Assembly (NCBI GenBank): GCA_035570235.1
Contig: DATMML010000103.1
Coordinates: 62,001-126,000, forward strand
DNA: 64,000 nt
Direction of reading: 5' to 3'
From: Vicinamibacteria bacterium
GTDB taxonomy: Bacteria > Acidobacteriota > Vicinamibacteria > Fen-336
Every line of letters starts with the position of its first letter. Positions within the stretch are counted from its first letter, which is position 1. The translations under genes and the position numbers were made by a program. The notes beneath the pieces were generated by a model that saw only the letters and a list, made by a program, of their open reading frames with translations, was not told the DNA's origin and made no database searches. Below are positions 1 to 7,922 of this stretch, piece after piece.

Positions 1-463
1 CTCCTCCCTGCGCCTCACCAACACCTACGGCCCCCGGCAGCTCATCAAGCACAACCGACAGGGCTTCATCGGCTGGTTCATCCGCCAGGCCGCCTTGGGC
101 GAGCAGATCCAGATCTTCGGCGACGGGCGCCAGAAGCGCGACTTCAACCACGTGGACGACGTGGTAGACGCCTTCCTCCGCGCGGGGGCCATGGACGCGG
201 CCGACGGGCAGGTTCTGAACCTGGGCTCGTCCCCCCCCGTCGCGCTCTTGGACTTGGTGAAGCTCATGATCGAGGTGGCGGGCGCGGGGTCCTTCATCCT
301 CACCCCCTTTCCCCCCGAGCGGAAAAGGATCGACATCGGCGACTTCTACGCGGACACCACCAAGATCCGGAAGCTGCTGGGCTGGGAGCCGCGGGTGGCG
401 CTCCGCCAGGGGCTCGCGGACAGCATCGCCTTCTACCGCGCGCACAAGGAGCATTACCTTTGA
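1..463 (+). CDS. NAD-dependent sugar epimerase/dehydratase, C-terminal part (5' end outside window)
   Basis: The reading frame is open from base 2 and its start lies upstream of the window. The visible 153 residues are the C-terminal half of an extended short-chain dehydrogenase acting on nucleotide sugars: a TNTYGPRQ motif at the very start, then QIFGDGRQKRDFNHVDDVV and LNLGSS, which in UDP-glucose 4-epimerase and dTDP-glucose dehydratase relatives line the sugar-nucleotide pocket. The Rossmann GxxGxxG and the catalytic YxxxK are not in the window, so the exact substrate cannot be told. The stop overlaps the TTG start of the aminotransferase (TTGA), so the two are translationally coupled; epimerase plus DegT aminotransferase is a common pair for making amino sugars. 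Confidence 0.9.
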   Translation, partial: SSLRLTNTYGPRQLIKHNRQGFIGWFIRQAALGEQIQIFGDGRQKRDFNHVDDVVDAFLRAGAMDAADGQVLNLGSSPPVALLDLVKLMIEVAGAGSFILTPFPPERKRIDIGDFYADTTKIRKLLGWEPRVALRQGLADSIAFYRAHKEHYL

Positions 464-1581
464 CCGTCCCCTTCGTGGACCTGAAGGCGCGGGTGGCCGC
501 CCTGCGGGGGGAGTTGGACGGCGCCCTGGCCCGGGTGCTCGACTCCGGCCGGTTCATCCTGGGGCCGGAGGGGGAGGCCCTGGAGGAGGAGCTGGCCCGA
601 GCGCTCGGGGCCGAGCACGCGGTGGGGGTGGCCAGCGGCACCGACGCCCTCCACCTGGGCCTGGCCGCCCTGGGGGTGGGGGCGGGGGACGAGGTCGTGA
701 CCTCGCCCCTCTCCGCCGCCTTCACCGCTCTGGCCATCGTGGCCGCGGGTGCTCGGCCCGTCTTCGCCGACCTCGACCCCCTGACCCTCAACATCTCCCC
801 CGAGGCCACGGAGCGGGCGGTGACGCCGAGGACCAAGGCCATCGTGCCCGTCCATCTCTACGGCCATCCCGCGGACATGGACCCCATCCTGGCCCTGGCC
901 CGCGACCGCCGCCTCCACGTCCTGGAGGACGCCTGCCAAGCGCACGGGGCTCTCTACAAGGGCCGGCCGGTGGGCACCCTGGGGGGGCTGGGGGCCCTCT
1001 CCTTCTATCCCACCAAAAACCTGGGCGCGCTCGGCGATGGGGGGGCCCTGCTCGTGGCGGACCGATCACTAAGGGACCGCCTCCGCCGCTTGCGCAACGG
1101 CGGCCAGAGCGACCGCTACCGGCACGAGACGCTGGGCGCCAACAGCCGCTTGGACGAAATGCAGGCCGCGATCCTGAGGGTCGGGCTCCGCCACCTTCCG
1201 GCCTGGACAACGAGGCGGCGGGCCCTGGCCGCCCTCTACTCTTCCGCGCTTCAGGGCGCGGGGGTGACCCTGCCCCGCGAGCAGCCCTACGCGCACGCGG
1301 TCTATCATCTCTACGTGGTCCGCCATCCTCGGCGCGACGCCCTGGCCGCGTCCCTTAAGGAGCGCGGGGTGGGCACCCTCATCCACTATCCCATCCCCCT
1401 CCATCTCCAGCCCGCTTTCTCCGACCTGGGTGGACGGGAGGGCGACTTTCCGGTGGCGGAGAGAGCGGCCCGGGAGATCCTCTCCCTGCCCCTCTACCCC
1501 GAGCTCAGCGACGCCCAAGCCCAGGCGGTGGCGGCGGCCGTGCGCGAGGCCACCGCCCACCCCACGGTCGGTGCGGGGTGA
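460..1581 (+). CDS. DegT/DnrJ/EryC1/StrS family sugar aminotransferase
   Basis: The 373-residue product is a full-length PLP-dependent aminotransferase of nucleotide-sugar keto groups. Typical features are GRFILGPEGEALEEELA near residue 31, ASGTDALHLGLAALG near 59, DACQAHGA near 157, and FYPTKNLGALGDGG, whose Lys186 is the expected PLP-binding lysine. The C-terminal LIHYPIPLHLQPAF block is also family-typical. The TTG start overlaps the stop of the preceding epimerase by four bases, and its own stop overlaps the GTG of the next glycosyltransferase. It probably aminates a 3- or 4-keto sugar destined for a cell-surface glycan; the sugar itself cannot be read from sequence. Confidence 0.92.
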   Translation: MTVPFVDLKARVAALRGELDGALARVLDSGRFILGPEGEALEEELARALGAEHAVGVASGTDALHLGLAALGVGAGDEVVTSPLSAAFTALAIVAAGARPVFADLDPLTLNISPEATERAVTPRTKAIVPVHLYGHPADMDPILALARDRRLHVLEDACQAHGALYKGRPVGTLGGLGALSFYPTKNLGALGDGGALLVADRSLRDRLRRLRNGGQSDRYRHETLGANSRLDEMQAAILRVGLRHLPAWTTRRRALAALYSSALQGAGVTLPREQPYAHAVYHLYVVRHPRRDALAASLKERGVGTLIHYPIPLHLQPAFSDLGGREGDFPVAERAAREILSLPLYPELSDAQAQAVAAAVREATAHPTVGAG

Positions 1582-2336
1582 GGGGCCGGATCCTGGTCGT
1601 GGTCCCCACCTACAACGAGCGGGAAAACGTGGGCCCGCTCATCCGCGAACTCCTCGCCCAGGGGGAGGAGATCGACGTCTGGGTGGCCGACGACGGCAGC
1701 CCCGACGGCACCGGGGAGGCCGTCCGCGCCGCGGGGGCCGAGTTCCCCGGGCGGGTGGAGCTCCTCGAGCGCAGGGAGAAGGGGGGACGGGGTGCGGCCG
1801 TGATCGCGGCCTTCAAGCGGGGCCTGGCCGATCCCCGCCGCTACCGGATCCTCTTCGAGATGGACGCCGATTTTTCCCATCATCCCCGGGAGATTCCCAA
1901 GTTTCTGGAGAGGCTCGAGGCCTGCGACATGGTCATCGGCTCCCGCTACGTCCCGGGGGGGGGAACGTCGGAATGGGGCCTCGCGCGGGCCGTCCTCTCC
2001 TGGCTCGCCAACAAGTACATCGCGCTCGTGGCCGGCGTCCCCGTTCGGGACACCACCAGCGGATACCGCGCCTATCGTCGCGAGGTCCTGGAGGCCACGG
2101 ACTTCGACCGCATCAAGATCAAGGGCTACGTGGTCCACGGGGAGATGGCCTACCAGGCCTGGATCCACGGGTTCCGGCTGGGCGAAGTGCCCATCCACTT
2201 CAAGAACCGGGCGCGGGAAGCCTCGAAGCTGACCGGCCAGGAGATCTACATGGCCCTCGCCAACTTCGCTCTCCTGCGTTTCCGCTACGGCTTCCGGCCC
2301 CGGAAGCGGCCGGCCCCCGACCGCCTCTGGACGTGA
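1578..2336 (+). CDS. Glycosyltransferase family 2, polyprenol-phosphate mannosyltransferase (DPM1-like)
   Basis: The 252-residue protein has the GT2 fold signature VVVPTYNERENVGPLI at the N-terminus, the nucleotide-binding VADDGSPDGTGE and the metal-binding FEMDADFSHHP, followed by GSRYVPGGG and DTTSGYRAYRR. This set is typical of dolichol/polyprenol-phosphate mannose synthases, which transfer a hexose from a nucleotide sugar to a membrane lipid phosphate on the cytoplasmic face. It has no C-terminal membrane domain, so it would act as a peripheral enzyme. GTG start in a GTGA overlap with the preceding aminotransferase; the stop overlaps the next gene in the same way. Confidence 0.88.
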   Translation: MRGRILVVVPTYNERENVGPLIRELLAQGEEIDVWVADDGSPDGTGEAVRAAGAEFPGRVELLERREKGGRGAAVIAAFKRGLADPRRYRILFEMDADFSHHPREIPKFLERLEACDMVIGSRYVPGGGTSEWGLARAVLSWLANKYIALVAGVPVRDTTSGYRAYRREVLEATDFDRIKIKGYVVHGEMAYQAWIHGFRLGEVPIHFKNRAREASKLTGQEIYMALANFALLRFRYGFRPRKRPAPDRLWT

Positions 2337-3418
2337 AGACCCTCGTATTCTGGGGAGGGGGATCCCCCGACCGGGCCCGGCGCCATCACCGGGAAGGGGC
2401 GGTCTTCGTGCTCTGGGGCGAGAAGCGGGGCGCGCTGGACGCCGCGTCCATTCCCTTCCGGACCGCCGACCTCGCCCCCGCCCAGGCGGAGGGGGTGGAG
2501 CGGGCGGCCCTGCGGTGGAGCCGGGCCTGGCCCCGCATCCCCCTCGTGGACGGGCGGAGTTTCCGCGAGCTTCTGGAATGGAAGGGACTGAGCCTGGCCG
2601 ACCTCCTCGATGACTTCTGGCGCGCGTCCCCAAGGCTCGGGGACTACGTGCGCCTCATCGAGACCGTCGAGCTCCTTCTGGAACAGGAGACGCCCGACGA
2701 GGTGGAGGCGGTGGGCCTCAAGGGGCCGACCGCGCTGCTCCTCGGCCGGGCCTGCACGCGGCGCGGGATCCTCTACCACGGCCCCCAGCCCCGGCCCTTT
2801 GGGGCGGGCGGGGGGGCCGCGTTCCGGGGCCGGGTGCAGGCCCTGGCCACACTCGCCCGCTCCCTCCGGGCGTCGTTCTCCGGGGGTCCGCCTGCCCCCG
2901 CGTGCGGCGGCCGGGCGGTGGCCCTCCTCTTCCTTTCCGCCGATGAGGGGCAGGCCTCGCTCGCGCGCGCGGCCGGCGCGGATACCCTTCTCTGCCCCTT
3001 CGCGGTCACGGTGGGGGCAAGGACCCCGCGACCCTCCCTCGCGGACTACCCGGCGCTCCGGGAGGTGCGGGCGGTCTCCCGGCGTTTGCGGGAGACCTGG
3101 GGCCGGCTCCGCCGGAGCCCCGCCCTGGGCGATGCCTTCAGCCACCGCGGGGTTGCCTTCGCCGACCTGGCCCGGCGCGACCTGGCCGAGCTGATGCTCG
3201 TCTGGCTCCCCCGCGCGGTCTCCCGGTTCGAACAGGCGATCGCCGTCCTGCGCGCCGTCCGCCCCGCGGTAGTGTGCCTGGGGAGGGCGCCCGGCCCCCT
3301 TCTCCTCGCCTGCCGCGCGGCCGCGGTCCCTACCGTGGAGCCGCGGGCGGGGGAGACGGGGGAGAGCCTCCTCGCCCGCCTGCGGGCTGCGGCCGGCGCG
3401 CCCGCGGGGGCGGCGTGA
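2333..3418 (+). CDS. Uncharacterised protein of the polysaccharide cluster
   Basis: A 361-residue soluble protein with no domain I can name. I place the start at the GTG that overlaps the previous stop (GTGA); the frame stays open further upstream, but that part lies over the glycosyltransferase gene. There is no signal peptide or membrane segment. The middle is rich in Arg, Ala and Gly. It begins with a short beta-strand-like stretch (VKTLVFWGGGSP), and a helical stretch ETVELLLEQETPDEVEAVG is followed by alternating hydrophobic segments, as in the paired Rossmann-like domains of GT-B transferases, but no donor-binding motif is evident. Its place between glycosyltransferase and NeuB-like genes suggests a role in glycan synthesis. 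That is inference from position only. Confidence 0.75.
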   Translation: MKTLVFWGGGSPDRARRHHREGAVFVLWGEKRGALDAASIPFRTADLAPAQAEGVERAALRWSRAWPRIPLVDGRSFRELLEWKGLSLADLLDDFWRASPRLGDYVRLIETVELLLEQETPDEVEAVGLKGPTALLLGRACTRRGILYHGPQPRPFGAGGGAAFRGRVQALATLARSLRASFSGGPPAPACGGRAVALLFLSADEGQASLARAAGADTLLCPFAVTVGARTPRPSLADYPALREVRAVSRRLRETWGRLRRSPALGDAFSHRGVAFADLARRDLAELMLVWLPRAVSRFEQAIAVLRAVRPAVVCLGRAPGPLLLACRAAAVPTVEPRAGETGESLLARLRAAAGAPAGAA

Positions 3419-3431
3419 TAGCTTCTTAGCC

Positions 3432-4460
3432 ATGCGACCGACCACGTTCAGCCTGGGGGCGCGGCAGGTGGGAGAGGGCCAGGCCTGCGTGATCGTGGCC
3501 CGGGTGGCCTCCGCCCACGAGGGCTCTGCGGAGACCGCCCAGCGCATGATCGAGGCCGCCTTCAAGATGGGGGCGGACGCGATCCAGTTCCAGATCTTCC
3601 GGTCCGAGCTGCTCGTGGTTCGGCGCCACCCGGGCCGGCGGAACCTGGACGCGGTCGAGCTCAGCGCCAAGGAGTGGCGGGGGGTGCTCAAGGCGGCCAA
3701 GGCCTCGGGCCTGGCCGTGCTCGCGGAGGCCCTTGACCACGCTAGCCTGGAGCTGGCGGCGGAGGCGGGAGTGGACGCGCACCAGGTCCACACCACGGAC
3801 ATGGAGAACCCGGAGTTCATACGCGCGGTGGGGAGCCTGGGCCGGCCCGTTCTCCTGACCGTGGGGGCGGTGCCGGAGGCGGTCGTGCGGGAGGCCTGCG
3901 ACCTCGTGGGGGGCCCGCTGGGGCTGCTCCACGGTCTGCCCACCGTGCCCGCCCCGCTGGAGGAACTGCGCTTCCGCGACCTCCTGGCCTTGAAGGAGTC
4001 CTACCGAGTTCCCGTGGGCTTCTTGGACCAGACCGACGGGGGGAGTGCCTTCGCCCTCCTGGCCCCCGCCCTCGCCGCCGCCCAGGGCGCGGACCTCGTG
4101 GAGAAGCCTTTCACCCTGGACCGCTCCCTAAAGGGCCCCGATTACCAGCCCTCCCTGAGCCCCGAGGACTTCTACCGCATGGTGGAGCTGCTGCGGCAGG
4201 CGGAGCGGGCCCGGGGGGACGGGGCGGCGGCGGAGAGCGAGGGCGCCCGCCGCCTGCGGCGGCAGATGGCGCGCTCCATCGTGGCCGGGGGCCTCATCCC
4301 GCGGGGGGAGGTTCTGACCGCGCCCATGCTGGCCTTCAAGCGCACGGACGCGCGCTTCGAGCCCGGCTTCCCGCCCCGGGAGGCCCACCGCGTGATCGGG
4401 CGCCGGGCCGCCCGTCCCATCCAGGCCGACGAGACCATACGGGAGGACATGCTGGAATGA
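3432..4460 (+). CDS. NeuB/SpsE-like protein (N-acetylneuraminate synthase family) with SAF domain and altered active-site residues
   Basis: The 342-residue length and layout match sialic-acid synthases: an N-terminal TIM barrel (about 15-260) and a C-terminal SAF/antifreeze-like domain (about 272-340, containing RSIVAGGLIPRGEVLT and ARPIQADETI). Family members condense PEP with an N-acyl sugar using a metal. Here the usual EIGxNHxG stretch reads ARVASAHEG (Arg24 and Ala28 instead of Glu and Asn), the VKFQ lysine is Gln52, and the SDHT histidine that binds metal is replaced (LDQT, Gln200), while the other metal histidine (LLHG, His167) is kept. It may use a different substrate or be inactive as a synthase. 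It starts 13 bases after the preceding gene and overlaps the next by ATGA. Confidence 0.8.
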   Translation: MRPTTFSLGARQVGEGQACVIVARVASAHEGSAETAQRMIEAAFKMGADAIQFQIFRSELLVVRRHPGRRNLDAVELSAKEWRGVLKAAKASGLAVLAEALDHASLELAAEAGVDAHQVHTTDMENPEFIRAVGSLGRPVLLTVGAVPEAVVREACDLVGGPLGLLHGLPTVPAPLEELRFRDLLALKESYRVPVGFLDQTDGGSAFALLAPALAAAQGADLVEKPFTLDRSLKGPDYQPSLSPEDFYRMVELLRQAERARGDGAAAESEGARRLRRQMARSIVAGGLIPRGEVLTAPMLAFKRTDARFEPGFPPREAHRVIGRRAARPIQADETIREDMLE

Positions 4461-5434
4461 AGACCCTCATCACAGGCGGGGCCGGCTTCGTGGGCAGCCA
4501 CCTCGCGGAGGCGCTCCTCGCCCGCGGCGACGAGGTCTACGTCCTCGACAACCTCTCCACCGGCTCCATCGAGAACATCGAGCACCTGAAGGGCCAAGCC
4601 CGCTTCCACTACGCGATCGAGAGCATCATGAGCGAGCCCGTCACGGCCGAGCTCGTGGACCGGGTGGAGGTGGTCTACCACCTGGCGGCGGCGGTGGGGG
4701 TGCGGTTGATCGTCGAGAGTCCCGTGAACACCATCGAGACCAACGTGCACGGGACGGAGATGATCCTGAAGCTCGCGAACAAGAAAAAGAAGAAAGTGAT
4801 CGTGGCCTCCACCTCCGAGGTCTACGGCAAGGGGGAGGTGGTCCCCTTCCGGGAGGACGCCGACCTCGTGATGGGCCCCACCAGCAAAGGGCGCTGGAGC
4901 TACGCCTGCAGCAAGGCCATCGACGAGTTCCTGGCCCTGGCCTACCACAAGGAGAAGCGCCTGCCCGTGGTGGTGGTGCGCCTCTTCAACACCGTGGGTC
5001 CGCGGCAGACGGGTCGCTACGGCATGGTCATCCCCAACCTGGTGAAGCAGGCCCTGCTCGGGCACCCCTTGACCGTGTACGGGGACGGCACCCAGAGCCG
5101 CTGCTTCACCTACATCAGCGACGTGGTGGGGGCCCTGATCCGGCTGGCGGAGGTCAAGGAGGCGGTGGGCGAGGTCTTCAACATCGGCAACGACGGCGAG
5201 GAGATCACGATCATGGACCTGGCCCGCCGGGTCAAGACCCGCACCGGCACCAAGAGCGAGATCGTGCTCGTCCCCTACGCCACCGCCTACGAGGAAGGCT
5301 TCGAGGACATGCAGCGCCGGGTGCCCGACCTCTCCAAGATCCGGGCCCTCATCGGCTACGAGCCCCGCGTCCAGCTGGACGAGATCCTGGAGCGGGTCGT
5401 CGCCTACTTCACCTCCGACCAAGCCCGTTCGTGA
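4457..5434 (+). CDS. NAD-dependent nucleotide-sugar epimerase/dehydratase
   Basis: A complete 325-residue extended SDR enzyme. The N-terminal LITGGAGFVGSHLAEAL is the NAD-binding glycine motif, LDNLSTGSIENI follows the ribose-binding Asp, VVYHLAAAVGV is the family HLAA block, SEVYGKG carries the catalytic Ser/Thr region, and YACSK is the catalytic YxxxK. RLFNTVGPRQ and the QSRCFTYISDVV segment complete the sugar-nucleotide site. This resembles UDP-glucose 4-epimerases and UDP-glucuronate decarboxylases; I cannot choose between them. The ATGA start overlaps the NeuB-like gene and the stop overlaps the methyltransferase GTG, so it is made as part of the same operon. Confidence 0.88.
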   Translation: MKTLITGGAGFVGSHLAEALLARGDEVYVLDNLSTGSIENIEHLKGQARFHYAIESIMSEPVTAELVDRVEVVYHLAAAVGVRLIVESPVNTIETNVHGTEMILKLANKKKKKVIVASTSEVYGKGEVVPFREDADLVMGPTSKGRWSYACSKAIDEFLALAYHKEKRLPVVVVRLFNTVGPRQTGRYGMVIPNLVKQALLGHPLTVYGDGTQSRCFTYISDVVGALIRLAEVKEAVGEVFNIGNDGEEITIMDLARRVKTRTGTKSEIVLVPYATAYEEGFEDMQRRVPDLSKIRALIGYEPRVQLDEILERVVAYFTSDQARS

Positions 5435-6177
5435 ACACCGCCGAGTACGAGCGGATGTTCGAGGCGGAGGAGACCCAGTGGTGGTACGCGGGGATGCGCG
5501 CCATCGGCCTCGCCCTCCTCGATCCGCCCCTGGCCCGCCTCAAGGACCACGGCCGGCCGCCCCTCATCCTGGACGCGGGCTGCGGGACGGGGCTTAACCT
5601 CCGCTACCTCGGGGAGCGCGGCCGGGCCCTGGGCGTGGACCTCTCCCCGGAGGCGCTCCGCTTTTGCGGACGCCGGGGGGTGAGCGCGGCCCGGGCCAGC
5701 CTCTTGGCCCTTCCCTTCCCGGAAGGGGTCTTCGACTGCGTCACCTCCTTCGACGTGCTCTACCACGCCTGGGTCACGGACGATTCTGTCGCGACCCGGG
5801 AGCTGGTCCGCGTGCTGCGGCCGGGCGGCCTCCTCCTCCTGCGCGTGCCCGCCCTCCGCATGCTGTGGGGCGCGCACGACCAGGCCGTCCACTCCCGGCA
5901 CCGCTACCGACGCCGCGAGGTCTTCTCCCTGCTTACCTCGGCCGGCCTCGAGGTCGAGCGCATCAGCTACTGCAACACCCTGCTCTTCCCGATCGTGGCC
6001 TTGCGCCGCTCCCTCGACCGCCTGACCGGCCGGGAGGGCTCGGACGTGGGCTTCCTCCCCGCCCCCCTGGAGTGGGCCTTTCGCAAGGCCCTGCTCGCGG
6101 AGGCCGCGCATCTGACCCGGGGGCGGGGCCTGCCCTTCGGAGCCAGCCTCGTCGCGCTCGGTCGCAAGCCCGCCTGA
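5431..6177 (+). CDS. Class I SAM-dependent methyltransferase
   Basis: The 248-residue product has the SAM-binding LDAGCGTGLNLRYL (near residue 49), an acidic ribose-binding strand GVDLSPEAL, and post-motif blocks FDCVTSFDVLYH and RVLRPGGLLLLRVPAL, which together define a Methyltransf_11-type enzyme. The N-terminal EETQWWYAGMR resembles methyltransferases that modify sugar or lipid-linked intermediates in polysaccharide loci, but the acceptor is unknown. Late hydrophobic stretches near residue 190 (YCNTLLFPIVAL) could touch the membrane. GTG start in a GTGA overlap with the epimerase. Confidence 0.87.
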   Translation: MNTAEYERMFEAEETQWWYAGMRAIGLALLDPPLARLKDHGRPPLILDAGCGTGLNLRYLGERGRALGVDLSPEALRFCGRRGVSAARASLLALPFPEGVFDCVTSFDVLYHAWVTDDSVATRELVRVLRPGGLLLLRVPALRMLWGAHDQAVHSRHRYRRREVFSLLTSAGLEVERISYCNTLLFPIVALRRSLDRLTGREGSDVGFLPAPLEWAFRKALLAEAAHLTRGRGLPFGASLVALGRKPA

Positions 6178-6206
6178 CGGGGTGCCGGTTTCCGGGGCCC
6201 CCCGGT

Positions 6207-6212
6207 TACAAT
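6207..6212 (+). promoter_or_regulatory. Possible -10 element TACAAT
   Basis: TACAAT matches the sigma-70 -10 consensus at five of six positions. It lies in the only notable gap of the polysaccharide cluster, between the methyltransferase stop (6177) and the coiled-coil gene (6230). No convincing -35 is seen. A start site 6-7 bases downstream would fall at the GTG at 6219, which opens a four-codon frame whose TGA overlaps the GTG at 6230. Confidence 0.4.
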
Positions 6213-6229
6213 CCTCGCGTGAGGGGCCG

Positions 6230-6820
6230 GTGAACGAGGAGCAGGAACGCTTGGCGCAGAGGCTGCGCCGGGTCCGCGAGGAGGTGCGCGAGCGCGCGCT
6301 GCTCGAGCGCGATCCGGGGAGCGTGCTGCCCCCCGCCCTCTTGCCCCGCTCCCCGGAGCCCCGACCGGACGCGTCCGCACCGCCGGCGGAGGCGGCACCT
6401 CCCCCGCCCGACCCCGCGGCCGTGAACGCCCTCTGGCGGGCCGAGCCCCCGGACGCGCCGCGCAGCCTCTGGAGCCGGCTCGCGGCCCGGCTCCTCCGCC
6501 CCCGCCTGGAGGCCCAGGTGGCCTTCAACGCCCGCCAGGTCCAACTGGACAACGAGATCCTGGCCTACCTCGACGCGCGGTTCGCGGCCACCCACCGCCA
6601 TTACGACGCGGTGCTCGGCCTGACCGGCCGCCACCTGACGGACATCGACGAGCGCCACCTGATCCTCCAGGAGGAACTGGTGGCCCATGTCCACGACCTC
6701 ATCCGGCGGATCGACCTCGTTCTCGCGGAGGTGGAGCGCGGGCGCGTGAGCGGGGAGTCCGCGCTCAGGGACGTGCGGGCCCGACTGCGTCTTCTGGAGG
6801 AGCGGCTCCCCCGCGGATGA
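6230..6820 (+). CDS. Coiled-coil protein of unknown function in polysaccharide cluster
   Basis: A 196-residue, highly charged protein. I chose the GTG at 6230 because GAGG (6221-6224) sits 5 bases upstream; the frame is open further 5' but without a ribosome-binding site. Residues 1-30 and about 90-195 are strongly helical with heptad-like patterns, separated by a Pro/Ala-rich linker around 40-70. There is no signal peptide and no membrane helix. Similar small coiled-coil proteins sit beside glycosyltransferases in polysaccharide loci and may act as scaffolds; no enzymatic motif is visible. It overlaps the following glycosyltransferase by ATGA. Confidence 0.72.
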   Translation: MNEEQERLAQRLRRVREEVRERALLERDPGSVLPPALLPRSPEPRPDASAPPAEAAPPPPDPAAVNALWRAEPPDAPRSLWSRLAARLLRPRLEAQVAFNARQVQLDNEILAYLDARFAATHRHYDAVLGLTGRHLTDIDERHLILQEELVAHVHDLIRRIDLVLAEVERGRVSGESALRDVRARLRLLEERLPRG

Positions 6821-7863
6821 AGACGGTTCTGGTCTGCGCCGTCCAGGCCCCCTTCACGCTCGGGGGGGCGGAGATCCTGGTCGGAGAGCTGAGGGTCAAC
6901 CTGGAGCGTCGCGGCTTCGAGGTCGACGTGGTCAACATTCCCTTCCACGGCCATCCCGTCTCCGAGCTGGTGCGGCAAGCCCTGGTCTGGCGGCTCCTGG
7001 AGGTCAGGGAGTCGAGCGGGAGGCGGGTGGACCTCGTGATCTCCACCAAGTTCCCGAGCTACCTGGTGCGCCACCCCCGCAAGGTGGTCTGGCTCTTCCA
7101 CCAGCACCGAGAGGCCTACGACCTCCACGGCACCGAGTATTGCTCCTTCACGGAGAGCCCCGAGGACCAGGAGGTGCGGGCCGCGATCAAGACCATGGAC
7201 GAGACGGCCCTCTCCGAGAGCCGCTCCGTCTTCACCATCTCGCGCAACGTGGCCGACCGTCTCTCGCGCTTCAACGCCCTCTCCGGTACCCCGCTTCATC
7301 CGCCCCCCCACCACCTGGGCCGCTATCGCACGGACGCCTATGGGGACTACCTCTTCTATGCGGGCCGCCTGGACCGCTTGAAGCGCCTGGACTTGGCGCT
7401 CGACGCCCTGAAACGGGTGCGGAGCGGGGCGCGCCTGAAGATCGCGGGCACGGGCCCCCTGGAGGGGGAGCTCCGGAAGCAGATCGCGCGCCTGGGCCTC
7501 GGGGACAGGGTGGACATGCTCGGTTTCGTCCCCGGGGAGACGCTGCTCGAACTCTACGCGGGCTGCCGGGCCGCCTACTACGCCCCCTTCGATGAAGACT
7601 ACGGCTACGTGGCCGTGGAGTCCTTCCTCTCCAAGAAGCCGGTGGTCACCACCCGCGACGCGGGGGGCCCGCTGGAGTTCGTGACCGACGGGGAGACCGG
7701 CTTCGTGGCCGCGCCCGGACCGGAGTCGATCGCGGAGGCCATCGATTCGCTGTGGACCTTGCCCCTCCCCCGCCTGCGCGAGATGGGCGAGGAGGGCCGG
7801 CGGAGGGTCGAGGACATCACGTGGGACCGCGTGATCGATTGTCTCACCGCGGACCTGAGGTGA
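6817..7863 (+). CDS. Glycosyltransferase family 4
   Basis: The 348-residue protein is a GT-B glycosyltransferase. The N-terminal domain starts with the acceptor-side LGGAEILVGEL, and the C-terminal domain shows YAGRLDRLKRLDLALDAL, then ADFVPG-like LGFVPGETLLELYAG, and the donor-site FDEDYGYVAVESFLSKKPVV with the conserved glutamates, followed by GETGFVAAPGP. Such enzymes transfer sugars from nucleotide donors to a growing glycan on the cytoplasmic side. The ATGA overlap with the coiled-coil gene suggests the two are coupled. It is the last gene of the cluster; the next gene has its own leader. Confidence 0.9.
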   Translation: MKTVLVCAVQAPFTLGGAEILVGELRVNLERRGFEVDVVNIPFHGHPVSELVRQALVWRLLEVRESSGRRVDLVISTKFPSYLVRHPRKVVWLFHQHREAYDLHGTEYCSFTESPEDQEVRAAIKTMDETALSESRSVFTISRNVADRLSRFNALSGTPLHPPPHHLGRYRTDAYGDYLFYAGRLDRLKRLDLALDALKRVRSGARLKIAGTGPLEGELRKQIARLGLGDRVDMLGFVPGETLLELYAGCRAAYYAPFDEDYGYVAVESFLSKKPVVTTRDAGGPLEFVTDGETGFVAAPGPESIAEAIDSLWTLPLPRLREMGEEGRRRVEDITWDRVIDCLTADLR

Positions 7864-7892
7864 GGCGGTAGCCTTAGAGCGGCGCTAGAGTC

Positions 7893-7901
7893 TGATATCG
7901 T
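7893..7901 (+). promoter_or_regulatory. Possible extended -10 promoter for the lipase-like gene
   Basis: TGA-TATCGT has the extended -10 form (TGn followed by a TAtnnT-like hexamer), 22 bases before the ATG at 7923. No clear -35 is visible, which is usual for extended -10 promoters. It would start transcription of the lipase-like gene just after the polysaccharide cluster. Confidence 0.35.
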
Positions 7902-7922
7902 CTGCCTCATCGAGAGGTCTCC

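Noticed and set aside
1430-2335. Upstream extension of the unknown polysaccharide-cluster protein
   Set aside because: It lies over the DegT aminotransferase and glycosyltransferase genes in a different frame and is Arg/Pro/Gly-rich; the GTGA-coupled start at 2333 explains the gene better.
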